Shown here piece by piece: positions 1 through 7,421 of a stretch of DNA of 33,201 nt. The translations under genes and the position numbers were made by a program. Origin of the DNA: Metaruminococcus_A gallistercoris (GTDB lineage Bacteria > Bacillota > Clostridia > Oscillospirales > Ruminococcaceae); the NCBI GenBank assembly GCA_904394975.1, contig CAJFNQ010000029.1, positions 1 through 33,201 on the forward strand. Reading direction: 5' to 3'. Numbering within the stretch: the first letter of the stretch is position 1; the number at the start of each line of letters is the position of its first letter. Under the pieces are notes generated by a model. That model saw only the letters and a program-made list of their open reading frames with translations. It ran no database searches and was not told the origin of the DNA.

Positions 1-31
1 CCTCAGCTTTGCTATACCTTTCTTGAGCCAT
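1..31 (-). CDS. 5' end of a leftward gene, truncated by the window edge
   Basis: Only the first ten codons (MAQERYSKAE) lie in the window. I chose the ATG at 31 because a GGTGGTG stretch sits a few bases upstream of it. An in-frame ATG at 55 would add MNGGGEKE but has no ribosome site. A plausible leftward promoter (71-100) and a TetR-style inverted repeat (103-124) lie just upstream. The operator-like site suggests a regulator gene, possibly TetR, but ten residues cannot show this. Confidence 0.35.
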   Translation of the reverse strand, partial: MAQERYSKAE

Positions 32-70
32 CTCTTTTTCACCACCACCATTCATTTTTGGGGTTGACTT

Positions 71-100
71 TTAATAGTTAATCTTTATAAATAAAGTCAA
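71..100 (-). promoter_or_regulatory. Predicted sigma-A promoter for the leftward gene at the window start
   Basis: On the minus strand a TTGACT -35 box (100-95) is followed after 18 bases by a TATTAA -10 box (76-71). Transcription would start near 64, about 33 bases before the chosen ATG at 31. Confidence 0.45.
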
Positions 101-102
101 TC

Positions 103-124
103 AGTGATTGAATAAACATTCACT
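103..124. promoter_or_regulatory. Imperfect inverted repeat, candidate TetR-type operator
   Basis: The outer arms AGTGA and TCACT pair exactly, and the inner TG...CA positions also match, giving a 22-bp imperfect palindrome. It lies directly upstream of the leftward -35 box and about 70 bases upstream of the rightward capA-like -35 box. Alternating TGA/TCA arms are common in TetR-family operators. The regulator is not identified. Confidence 0.4.
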
Positions 125-191
125 TTATTTTATCATAAAATTAAGGAAAAATCAGCGGGTTTTAACACGATTTTCCAGAAAGCGACAGGTA

Positions 192-220
192 TTTACAACC
201 GAACGCTGCGATGATACAAT
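192..220 (+). promoter_or_regulatory. Predicted sigma-A promoter of the capA-like gene
   Basis: TTTACA (192-197) and TACAAT (215-220) are separated by 17 bases. A start near 227 gives a leader of about 33 bases containing AGGAGG at 249-254. Confidence 0.6.
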
Positions 221-259
221 ACTGTTGATCAATTTAATTTTATTTTTCAGGAGGATGAA

Positions 260-1534
260 ATGGCTTCATACAGAAGAAAAAAGAAACGAATTAAGTATAA
301 GAATATATTTATGATTCTGGTCGCTGTTATTTTGGTGGCAGCAATCGGTGTTTCCATCTGGGCTATCGCAGACAAGTTTAAGTCTCAGGAAACTTCCGGC
401 ACGCCTGTTTCGGACAGCTCGGAATCTTCGTCAGATAGCGAAGAGTCTTCCACTATACCGGAACCGACTCAGGCCCGTGTTATGGTGACAGGGGATAATC
501 TCATCCACTCGCGTATTTTTATGCTTGCCAATGAAAAAGCCGGTGGGGAAGGGTATGACTTTACCTATACTTACCAGCAGGTTGCTCCCATTTTTGCGCA
601 GGCGGATTTTGGCGTGATGAATCAGAAAACTCCGCTGGTCGCTTCCAGAGAACCATCCAACTGGCCGCTGTTTAATACCCCTACCGAGTTGGGCGATCAT
701 ATGGTCGATATTGGTATTAAAGTGTTTAATCATGCCAACAACCATATCCTCGACCAGGGGGTGTCCGGTGCGCTGGAAACCATTCAGTTCTGGAAGGATA
801 AGGCGGATCAAGGCGTTGTCCTGACTGGTGCTTATGCCGGTGAAGAGGATTTTAACGAAGTTAAAAAACATACGGTAAACGGAATCACCTTCAGTTATAT
901 CGGTGTGACCGAGTACACCAACGGTAACACCATGCCTGCGGATTCGGAACTTAAGCTCATGAATCTGGCAGATACCCATCAGACCCGTGAGCAGGTAGAG
1001 CAGCAGATTAAAGAACACATCGAAGCGGCAAAGGCTGAGTCGGACGTTGTCTGTGTGTTTATGCACTGGCAGCAGGAATGCAATACGCAGATTACTGACG
1101 GTCAGCGTGCTTTTGTGGAAAAACTGGTCGCCTGGGGTGCGGATGTGGTTTACGGAAGTGGTCCTCACGTTCTCCAGCCGATTGAGTATGTGGATAAGCC
1201 GGACGGCGGGAAAGCGCTTGTTGCGTATTCGCTCGGAAACTTCATCTCTACTGAGCAGAAGGCTACCAATATGTGCGGAGGCATTCTGGATATCACCTAC
1301 GAAAAAGAGTATGAGACCGACACTGTTTCCATTACCGATGTGACCTTTATTCCGACCGTTACCCATTATAATTCCAATTATTCCGACATTCGCATCATCC
1401 CGTTTTCTGAGTATTCGGAAGAGCTGGCCAATCAGCATGGCGTGCGGAATTATCAGTCTCAGTTTAATTATGAGTTTGCAAAACAAACATTTAACGATAT
1501 TATCGGCGAGGAATTTTTGAAAACGACTCTCTAA
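260..1534 (+). CDS. CapA-family (poly-gamma-glutamate synthesis type) membrane-anchored protein
   Basis: 424 residues. A basic N-terminus is followed by one membrane segment (about 16-37), a Ser-rich linker (about 45-68), then a PGA_cap/CapA metallophosphatase-like domain facing outside. Family motifs visible are GDNLIH (78-83), HANNHILDQG (158-167), an FMHW motif, GSGPHVLQPIE and YSLGNF near the C-terminus. CapA proteins are linked to poly-gamma-glutamate or capsule export and release, but many clostridial homologues have no known substrate, and no capB/capC neighbours are present. The usual NLE/NQE acidic motif reads NQK (121-123), so a likely metal-site Glu is Lys. The start is set by AGGAGG at 249-254. 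The gene is monocistronic, between a promoter at 192-220 and a terminator at 1547-1582. Confidence 0.85.
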   Translation: MASYRRKKKRIKYKNIFMILVAVILVAAIGVSIWAIADKFKSQETSGTPVSDSSESSSDSEESSTIPEPTQARVMVTGDNLIHSRIFMLANEKAGGEGYDFTYTYQQVAPIFAQADFGVMNQKTPLVASREPSNWPLFNTPTELGDHMVDIGIKVFNHANNHILDQGVSGALETIQFWKDKADQGVVLTGAYAGEEDFNEVKKHTVNGITFSYIGVTEYTNGNTMPADSELKLMNLADTHQTREQVEQQIKEHIEAAKAESDVVCVFMHWQQECNTQITDGQRAFVEKLVAWGADVVYGSGPHVLQPIEYVDKPDGGKALVAYSLGNFISTEQKATNMCGGILDITYEKEYETDTVSITDVTFIPTVTHYNSNYSDIRIIPFSEYSEELANQHGVRNYQSQFNYEFAKQTFNDIIGEEFLKTTL

Positions 1535-1546
1535 GTCAGTACGGTA

Positions 1547-1582
1547 AAAGGCCGCTCCGCAGATTTGCGGAGCGGCCTTTTT
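1547..1582 (+). terminator. Intrinsic terminator after the capA-like gene
   Basis: An 11-bp GC-rich stem (GGCCGCTCCGC at 1550-1560 with its complement at 1567-1577) and a 6-base loop are followed by TTTTT. Confidence 0.9.
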
Positions 1583-1723
1583 GTGATTTGATTCTTTTGG
1601 TCAAAGCGCGTTGCTCGGTCTGTCGGATAGCAATAGACGGCTTGAGTGTTTGACTTTGAAATGGTGTTTAAAAGTTCGGGTAATAGAGGTGGAAAATCAT
1701 TTAAAACCTTTGGTTCCAAAGAC

Positions 1724-2323
1724 TTAACTGAGAAGTTTAATAAATTTGGAAAACAGAAAGCGGTAAGACGCCTCAGCGTCAGTTTTTGAAAACAGTTTTC
1801 CAGGAAATAATCCACTGCTTTGGCAATTGAATACGGACAGAATACAACTGAACGCGAACAGAATATCAACGTCTTCCGGCTCTCCGTTAATCACTCCCTC
1901 AGCTTTTCCAAGCGCGATCAATTGGCGCAGCAGGGTCAGCATTCTTCCGGTCAGTTCTTCGCATTTTTCACTGAGCCGTCCGGATAAGGCCTGCGCATAT
2001 TCTTCTGTCATGCCGGAAATAAAAACGAGCTGGAAGAAAGAATGGTTGTTTTGAAAGGTTTCAAGCATTTTCTGCGTGACAGCGCAAAACCCACCGTAAA
2101 AAGTATAATCGCCTGCAATGCCAGCGATGCTGCTGATGCTCTCGTCAATGAAATATACAAGAGCTTCAGCCAACATTTCTTCTTTGGAAGGAAAATATTC
2201 ATATACCGTGCTTTTTCCGACCCCTGCCGCTTTGGCGACAGAGGAGATGGTAAGTTCATTCGGTGAAATGCAACAGTTGCTTTTTTGGATGACCGCATTT
2301 AAAATTTCATTTCTTTTTGACAT
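1724..2323 (-). CDS. TetR/AcrR-family transcriptional regulator
   Basis: 199 residues. The N-terminal helix-turn-helix has the family signature TISSVAKAAGVGKSTVYEYF followed by SKEEMLAEAL. The C-terminal helical ligand domain is not conserved enough to name an inducer. I chose the ATG at 2323 because GGGGG (2330-2334) lies six bases upstream. An in-frame TTG at 2329 directly abuts that site. It starts 14 bases after the RND stop codon, so it is the second gene of the RND operon. By analogy with other pump-linked TetR proteins it probably represses this operon by binding the palindrome at 5914-5933, which would also make it autoregulated. Family assignment is firm; the ligand is unknown. Confidence 0.9.
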   Translation of the reverse strand: MSKRNEILNAVIQKSNCCISPNELTISSVAKAAGVGKSTVYEYFPSKEEMLAEALVYFIDESISSIAGIAGDYTFYGGFCAVTQKMLETFQNNHSFFQLVFISGMTEEYAQALSGRLSEKCEELTGRMLTLLRQLIALGKAEGVINGEPEDVDILFAFSCILSVFNCQSSGLFPGKLFSKTDAEASYRFLFSKFIKLLS

Positions 2324-2337
2324 ATCCAACCCCCGCT

Positions 2338-5300
2338 TTATCCTTCGACCGGTTTGTTGGGCGCTAAATTTTTAGGCTCTTCAACGGCCTTTTTCTTTCT
2401 GCGGTGAAAGATTTTGTAAAGAGCCGGCACCAGAAATAGGGTGAGCAAGGTAGAATAAGCCAGACCACCGATGGTCGTCACCGCCATGGGGCGGGTCAGT
2501 TCCGCGCCGGAACTCGTGTCAAACACCGTTGTGGAAAGCGCGATGATGGTGGTCAACGCAGTCATCAAAATTGGTCGCAGACGGCGTTTCCCGGTCAGAA
2601 TAAGCGCTTCCACTGTATCCATCCCTTTGTTTCGAAGCTGGTTTGCGTAATCCACAAAGACAATGCCGTTGTTTACCACGATGCCTACCAGCAGCACAAA
2701 GCCAATGAGTGCCACTACGCTGACCGGCATTCTTGTGAAAAACAAACCGAGAAATGCGCCGGTGAATGCCAGCGGAATGGTGAACATGACAATGAACGGG
2801 GAGAGAAGCGACTGGAACTGCGCGACCATGACCAGGTAGATGAACAGAATCGCCAGCCCGATCATCAGATACAGGTCGTTGAATGTGCTGGCAATGCTTT
2901 CGCTTTCACCGCCTGCTTCAATGCGGCAGTCCCCGGGCAAGGTGTAATCATTTATTTTTTGTTGGATCTCTTCGTTCACATCGCCGCTCAGATAGCCGTT
3001 TTCCAGCGAGGCGGTCACGCTTACATACCGTTCCTGACCTTCGTGTTGGATGGAAGTGAATCCCTCTGCTTTGGCGATTTCTGCGATGTCGGAAAGTTTT
3101 ACCGCTTCACCGTTTGCGTTTTCGATTTGGATGTCGCCCAGCCTTTCCGCGGTCATGGGCTCTTCGCGGGCGTCTTTTACATAAATGTCACATGCGACAT
3201 TGTTTTGGGTAATGGATGTTGTAGCCTGCTCTGAAGCAATCGCTTCGCTGACGGTCATGTAGACCTGAGCGACGGTCAATCCCTTGGCAATGGCTTTGTC
3301 TTTGTCTACGGTGATTCGCATCTCTTCGCTCGCTTTGCCGAGGCCATTGTCAACATCGGTCGTGCCTTCTGTTTGAGCGATAAGATCGGCAATACCGGTC
3401 GCGGCGCTGCGGATATCATCCAGATCGCTTCCGTAAATGTTGTAGACGATCTGCCCGCCGGTCAGCATGGAAAGGTCGGCGTTACTGCCGGACGCCGTTA
3501 CAGAATACGGTTTTCCGGCAGTCTTGTCGCGGATCTCCTGCGCGACTTCGTCGGTCGAGCGGGCGTGGTCTTCTTTCAGCTGTACATAAATAGTGGTACC
3601 GCTTCCCATTAGCGACATGATACTGTCAGATCCACTGCTTCCCAGAATACCCACCGTTTCTACATCCTCCATGGAGGTGAGCGTTTCGGAAAGCTCATCC
3701 AGCGCAGAGAAGGTTTCGGTTTCACTGAAATCGTCCGGCATCTCCACAGAAACAGTCAGATTGCCGCTGTCCATGCTCGGGAACAGCTCTGTACCGGAGG
3801 AGAATGCGGCGGCTACACTGGCGCCCAGCAGTACAATACACAAGAGAATAACTGCCCAGCTGTGCTTAAGCGTTTTGGCTAAAAATTTGCCGTATACGTC
3901 TGCCAGCCGGTCGCTGAAATTACGTTTGAAAACGATCGGCTTTTTCATCATAGTGCTGGATGCAGCCGGCACCACGGTGAGCGCAACCGCAAGGCTTGCA
4001 AGCAGGGAATAGGCGATGGTGAGCGCCATGTCGGTAAACAGCTGGCGAGTGATACCTTCGGTAAATACAATGGGCACAAAGACGATTACTGTGGTGAGGG
4101 TAGAGGAAACAATGGCGGCGGAAACCTCTTTCGCACCCTGTATAGCAGCTTCTTTGGCGCCCATGCCCTCCCGCCGGAACCGGAAGATGTTTTCGATTAC
4201 AACAATGGAATTGTCGACCAGCATACCTACACCCAAAGCAAGCCCGCTCATCGAGATCATATTGAGGGTGATGCCGGAAAAATACATCAGCACGAACGCG
4301 GTGATGACGCTGATCACAATCGAAACCCCCACGATAAACGTCGGCCGGATCTTGCGCAGGAAGATGAACAGAATCACAACTGCGAACACACCGCCCCACA
4401 GCAGGTTCTGTACAATGGTGCCGATCATGAGGTCAACATATTCGCCCTGATCCATCAAAACGGAAAATTGAACCGTTTCATCCTGTGAAGACAGTTTCTC
4501 CATACGCTGTTGTACGTTGTGTGAGACTTCCGCGGTGGAAATATCCGGTTGTTTCTGGATGGAGAGGATGATCGCGTGGTTTCCGTTGACCCGTGAATAG
4601 ATTGTATCGGCGTCACTGTAAGAGGTAATGTCCGCTACGTCTGACAGCTTGATGGGTTTGTAATTCGGTATTTCCATCAGGGTGAGGTTGCCCAGCTCCT
4701 CCAGGTTTGCGATTTTATCACCGACCCGAACCGGATAGGTGATACCGTCGACCGAATCCACACTGCCCGCGGGCATGCTGAAGTTTTCTCCCTGCAGGAT
4801 TCCTTCTACCATATCGGTGGTAATCTCGAATTCCGGGATTTCCAGAGAAGAGAGCTGTGACGCAACGATTTGTTCCACCTGCGCGTCTACATTGGCATAC
4901 AGCGCCGTGCGGGCGGCTTCGATTTGTTCATTGACAATCGATTCCGGAAGCTTTTGCTGCATCAACTGCTGTTTTTGTGCTTCAAATTGTGCGTTGACTT
5001 TATCAAGAGCACTCTGTTTTGCTTGGGCCAGTGCCTGCTCAGCCATTTCTTCCGGCATGCCCTGCGCAATCATAGCTTGTTTTTGTTCGTCAAATTTCTG
5101 GTTAACCGCATCAATTGCCTGCTGTTTCGGTTCGGCGAGCGCTTGGTCAGCCATCTCTTCGGTGAATGTCTGCTGTAACGCAGTCTGACGCTGTGCCTCC
5201 AACTGAGAGTCGATCTGTTTGATAATCTCCTCCCGGGCGGCTGTGCGGATTTTTTCTTCTGCTTCACGTTTGTAAAAATCGGCGATGTCGGCATTGAGCG

Positions 5301-5880
5301 CATCAATCTTTTCTTGAGAAAGGGTGACATCCGCCATGCTGGTGACCAGTCCGTTCGCGGAAACGGAAGCAACACCCTCCACGTTTTTGATTTCCGGCAG
5401 AATTTCTTCATCAATATAGGTGGAGGCCTGTTCGGCATCCAATCCCTCTACGGAAACCGCCGCGGATAGAATCGGCATCATATTGGGGTTGAGTTTCATA
5501 ATGGTGGGAGAACCCGCGTTTTCCGGCAGGTTGTTTTTGAGTGTGTCCAGCATCTCCCGCATTTCAATCATGGCTGTGTCCATATTGGTGCTTTCGTTGA
5601 ATTCCAGAATGACCATGGAAACGTTTTCACTGGAAACTGAACTGATTTCAGCAACATTATTAATGGATGCCATTCCCTGTTCGATGGGAGAAGTGACCTG
5701 CTGCTCAACCTCTTCCGGAGAAGCGCCGATGTATGTGGTTGAGACAATCGCGTATGGAAGGTTGAAACTTGGAATCAGGTCTACAGTCATATGGGTATAG
5801 GAAACAACACCGAGGACCAAAATAATAATAACTGCGACTAAAACAGTAAACGGTTTTTTGACGCTGAACTTTGCAAGCAT
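2338..5880 (-). CDS. RND-superfamily efflux transporter (AcrB/HAE-1-like) with a coiled-coil insertion
   Basis: 1180 residues, longer than the roughly 1030-1065 usual for AcrB/SwrC-type proteins. Order: TM1, first periplasmic-type loop, TM2-7, second loop, TM8-12. The TM4 motif GVGMLVDNSIVVIEN keeps one Asp where AcrB has two; the TM10 region reads VGIVVNNGIVFVDYAN, with Asn in place of the AcrB Lys. Residues about 228-335 are three tandem 36-residue Gln/Glu/Ala-rich repeats inserted where AcrB has the N-terminal docking subdomain. I moved the start to the ATG at 5880 because AGGAGA lies seven bases upstream; the longer open frame to 5946 runs through the operator and promoter. No adaptor (MFP) gene is adjacent. 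It likely exports amphiphilic or toxic compounds across the cytoplasmic membrane. Confidence 0.92.
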   Translation of the reverse strand: MLAKFSVKKPFTVLVAVIIILVLGVVSYTHMTVDLIPSFNLPYAIVSTTYIGASPEEVEQQVTSPIEQGMASINNVAEISSVSSENVSMVILEFNESTNMDTAMIEMREMLDTLKNNLPENAGSPTIMKLNPNMMPILSAAVSVEGLDAEQASTYIDEEILPEIKNVEGVASVSANGLVTSMADVTLSQEKIDALNADIADFYKREAEEKIRTAAREEIIKQIDSQLEAQRQTALQQTFTEEMADQALAEPKQQAIDAVNQKFDEQKQAMIAQGMPEEMAEQALAQAKQSALDKVNAQFEAQKQQLMQQKLPESIVNEQIEAARTALYANVDAQVEQIVASQLSSLEIPEFEITTDMVEGILQGENFSMPAGSVDSVDGITYPVRVGDKIANLEELGNLTLMEIPNYKPIKLSDVADITSYSDADTIYSRVNGNHAIILSIQKQPDISTAEVSHNVQQRMEKLSSQDETVQFSVLMDQGEYVDLMIGTIVQNLLWGGVFAVVILFIFLRKIRPTFIVGVSIVISVITAFVLMYFSGITLNMISMSGLALGVGMLVDNSIVVIENIFRFRREGMGAKEAAIQGAKEVSAAIVSSTLTTVIVFVPIVFTEGITRQLFTDMALTIAYSLLASLAVALTVVPAASSTMMKKPIVFKRNFSDRLADVYGKFLAKTLKHSWAVILLCIVLLGASVAAAFSSGTELFPSMDSGNLTVSVEMPDDFSETETFSALDELSETLTSMEDVETVGILGSSGSDSIMSLMGSGTTIYVQLKEDHARSTDEVAQEIRDKTAGKPYSVTASGSNADLSMLTGGQIVYNIYGSDLDDIRSAATGIADLIAQTEGTTDVDNGLGKASEEMRITVDKDKAIAKGLTVAQVYMTVSEAIASEQATTSITQNNVACDIYVKDAREEPMTAERLGDIQIENANGEAVKLSDIAEIAKAEGFTSIQHEGQERYVSVTASLENGYLSGDVNEEIQQKINDYTLPGDCRIEAGGESESIASTFNDLYLMIGLAILFIYLVMVAQFQSLLSPFIVMFTIPLAFTGAFLGLFFTRMPVSVVALIGFVLLVGIVVNNGIVFVDYANQLRNKGMDTVEALILTGKRRLRPILMTALTTIIALSTTVFDTSSGAELTRPMAVTTIGGLAYSTLLTLFLVPALYKIFHRRKKKAVEEPKNLAPNKPVEG
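4876..5199 (-). repeat. Three tandem 108-bp coding repeats in the RND gene
   Basis: Each unit encodes 36 residues with no gap between units. The units begin EAQRQTALQQ, DEQKQAMIAQ and EAQKQQLMQQ, and contain EEMADQALAEPKQQAIDAV, EEMAEQALAQAKQSALDKV and ESIVNEQIEAARTALYANV respectively. Composition and heptad-like spacing suggest long alpha-helices or a coiled coil. Units 1 and 2 are most alike, pointing to internal duplication. Confidence 0.85.
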
Positions 5881-5913
5881 AGAGTTTCTCCTGTTCATTT
5901 GATGATTTGCAAA

Positions 5914-5933
5914 CCGACCGACCGGTCGGTCGG
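5914..5933. promoter_or_regulatory. Perfect 20-bp palindromic operator, probably bound by the TetR protein
   Basis: CCGACCGACCGGTCGGTCGG is identical to its reverse complement and consists of tandem CCGA and TCGG units. It lies a few bases downstream of the predicted start (about 5938) and about 35 bases upstream of the RND start codon. A repressor bound here would block initiation or early elongation. Confidence 0.8.
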
Positions 5934-5944
5934 GACTGTATGCC

Positions 5945-5973
5945 ATTATAGTCTATTCCAAAAGTCAAGTCAA
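5945..5973 (-). promoter_or_regulatory. Near-consensus sigma-A promoter of the RND-TetR operon
   Basis: On the minus strand TTGACT (5973-5968), a 17-base spacer and a perfect TATAAT (5950-5945) are present. Transcription would begin near 5938, just before the palindrome. A strong promoter with an operator at about +6 to +25 fits tight repression with induction. Confidence 0.8.
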
Positions 5974-6032
5974 TAAACGTGAAAGGTTCTGCTTAAAGAC
6001 GCAAAAGTACCGTAAGCGAAAAGTGAAAATAC

Positions 6033-6061
6033 TGTACACGGTCGCCGGTTTATGTTATAGT
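6033..6061 (+). promoter_or_regulatory. Predicted promoter of the Ser/Asp-rich membrane protein gene
   Basis: TGTACA (6033-6038), 17 bases, TATAGT (6056-6061). The transcript would start near 6068, almost on the ribosome site GAGGTG (6069-6074), so the leader would be unusually short. Confidence 0.45.
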
Positions 6062-6080
6062 ACTGTACGAGGTGAAATTC

Positions 6081-7214
6081 ATGTTGAAAAAAATCGGTTC
6101 TGCTGTTTTAGCGGCAGTTCTTGGAAGTTTTATGTGTGTTTTTTCGGTGATTGCCGCAGGCGCATCTACAACGCTGGATGAACTGTATCTCACCGTACCG
6201 GATATGCAGACGCAGGACGGAAAAAGCTGGTATGTTTTAACGCGTGATATGCCGAGTGATTCAGAAGTGCTTGATACGCTTGGTCTCAGCCGTGCGGAGA
6301 TTGAGCAGATGTTTGAGCAGGAATCCATTTATTATAATGCGATTAAACCGGATACATTTGATGAAGAGATCGTCATTACCATGCAGGAAGATGAAAATCA
6401 GTTTAACTGGAGCGGTTATACCGATGATCAGTTTGAACAGATTTACAATCAGCTTAGCTCGGTTTCTGCTCAGGAACAGTCCGGGGCGTCTTCTGGTTCC
6501 AGTGATAATTCTGAAACGTCTACCGGTTCCGGCTCTGAATCATCTTCTGATTCCAGCGTGGATTCAGATTCTGAGGCGTCTAATGAATCCAGCATGAGTT
6601 CCGATTCTGAAGCATCTGGTGATTCCAGTGCGAATGCTGATTCATCCTCGAATACGGATGCTTCTTCTGATTCTGGCACGAGTTTTGACCTTTCCGAAGG
6701 CACTGTAAAATATGACGGATACTCTGTACTCAATACCGATCAGGCTAAATGGCTGCGGCTGAATAAGACCACCACCCTTGGTGCTGAGCAGGTTGAGATG
6801 ATTCAGTACACCACTATCATTAATGGACAGCATATTAATATTACACTCCATTCTTATACCGGCAGCATTCCATCTGAAGATGAAACCGCGTTCGAAGAGA
6901 TGATCGGGGGAATTGTGTTCACACAAGTGCTGGAAAAACCGATTGAGATTTTTGGCTTTGTGCTGACGACACAGCAGATGTATTATGTTATCGCTCTTGC
7001 AGGCGGGCTGGTGTTGGTAATCGTAGCGGTAGTTGTTTTGATTGTTCTGCTTAGAAAACGCCGTAAGAAAGCGGACGAAGAAGAGTGGATTCAGGAAACG
7101 ATGGACCCCCGGCAACACGGTTATACAAAGGTGGAGCAGGTTCCGATTGAGCAGGCTCCGGATGATGTGTTTAAAAAACCTGAAAATACGGACGATGGGT
7201 CTTCTAACTCATAA
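6081..7214 (+). CDS. Secreted, C-terminally membrane-anchored protein with Ser/Asp-rich linker, function unknown
   Basis: 377 residues. The ATG at 6081 is chosen over an in-frame GTG at 6072 because GAGGTG (6069-6074) gives six-base spacing to the ATG. Layout: signal peptide (about 1-28), a first extracellular part beginning TTLDELYLTVPDM and containing WYVLTRDMPSD, a Ser/Asp/Glu linker of about 65 residues with SDSEAS repeats, a second part containing QAKWLRLN and TIINGQHINITLHSYTGS, one membrane segment, a stop-transfer RKRRKK, and a charged cytoplasmic tail. The two extracellular parts resemble halves of one PsbP-like clostridial domain, with the linker inserted between them. This resemblance is from memory. 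The role is unknown, perhaps surface sensing. Confidence 0.75.
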   Translation: MLKKIGSAVLAAVLGSFMCVFSVIAAGASTTLDELYLTVPDMQTQDGKSWYVLTRDMPSDSEVLDTLGLSRAEIEQMFEQESIYYNAIKPDTFDEEIVITMQEDENQFNWSGYTDDQFEQIYNQLSSVSAQEQSGASSGSSDNSETSTGSGSESSSDSSVDSDSEASNESSMSSDSEASGDSSANADSSSNTDASSDSGTSFDLSEGTVKYDGYSVLNTDQAKWLRLNKTTTLGAEQVEMIQYTTIINGQHINITLHSYTGSIPSEDETAFEEMIGGIVFTQVLEKPIEIFGFVLTTQQMYYVIALAGGLVLVIVAVVVLIVLLRKRRKKADEEEWIQETMDPRQHGYTKVEQVPIEQAPDDVFKKPENTDDGSSNS

Positions 7215-7218
7215 TTTG

Positions 7219-7247
7219 AAAGCTCTCGCATTAGCGGGAGCTTTTTT
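7219..7247 (+). terminator. Intrinsic terminator
   Basis: AAAGCTCTCGC (7219-7229) pairs with GCGGGAGCTTT with one G-U pair; the stem runs into TTTTTT. Confidence 0.85.
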
Positions 7248-7336
7248 AATATTTGTTTCAAACGAAATGGCGGAAGAGAAAATTCAGCTTTCCCTGCAAC
7301 GGCAGAGAAATGTTTGCGTGTTTCGCATGGTTTTGT

Positions 7337-7365
7337 TTGACTTTAAAGAATGCGCCTTGTACAAT
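7337..7365 (+). promoter_or_regulatory. Predicted sigma-A promoter of the dehydratase gene
   Basis: TTGACT (7337-7342), 17 bases, TACAAT (7360-7365). A start near 7372 gives a leader of about 50 bases with AAAGGAG at 7406-7412. It also argues against the upstream in-frame GTG at 7371 as the start codon. Confidence 0.7.
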
Positions 7366-7421
7366 AGAACGTGAAAACAATTCATATTATTCAATTCAAT
7401 CACACAAAGGAGATAGTACAA

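Noticed and set aside
431..1486. 351-codon antisense open frame opposite the capA-like gene
   Set aside because: The sense strand carries all CapA motifs, promoter, ribosome site and terminator; the antisense frame carries none.
5881..5946. Extension of the RND protein by 22 residues to an upstream start at 5946
   Set aside because: The extension would translate the operator palindrome and part of the -10 box, has no ribosome site, and adds a non-conserved segment before the typical first membrane helix. The ATG at 5880 has AGGAGA in place.
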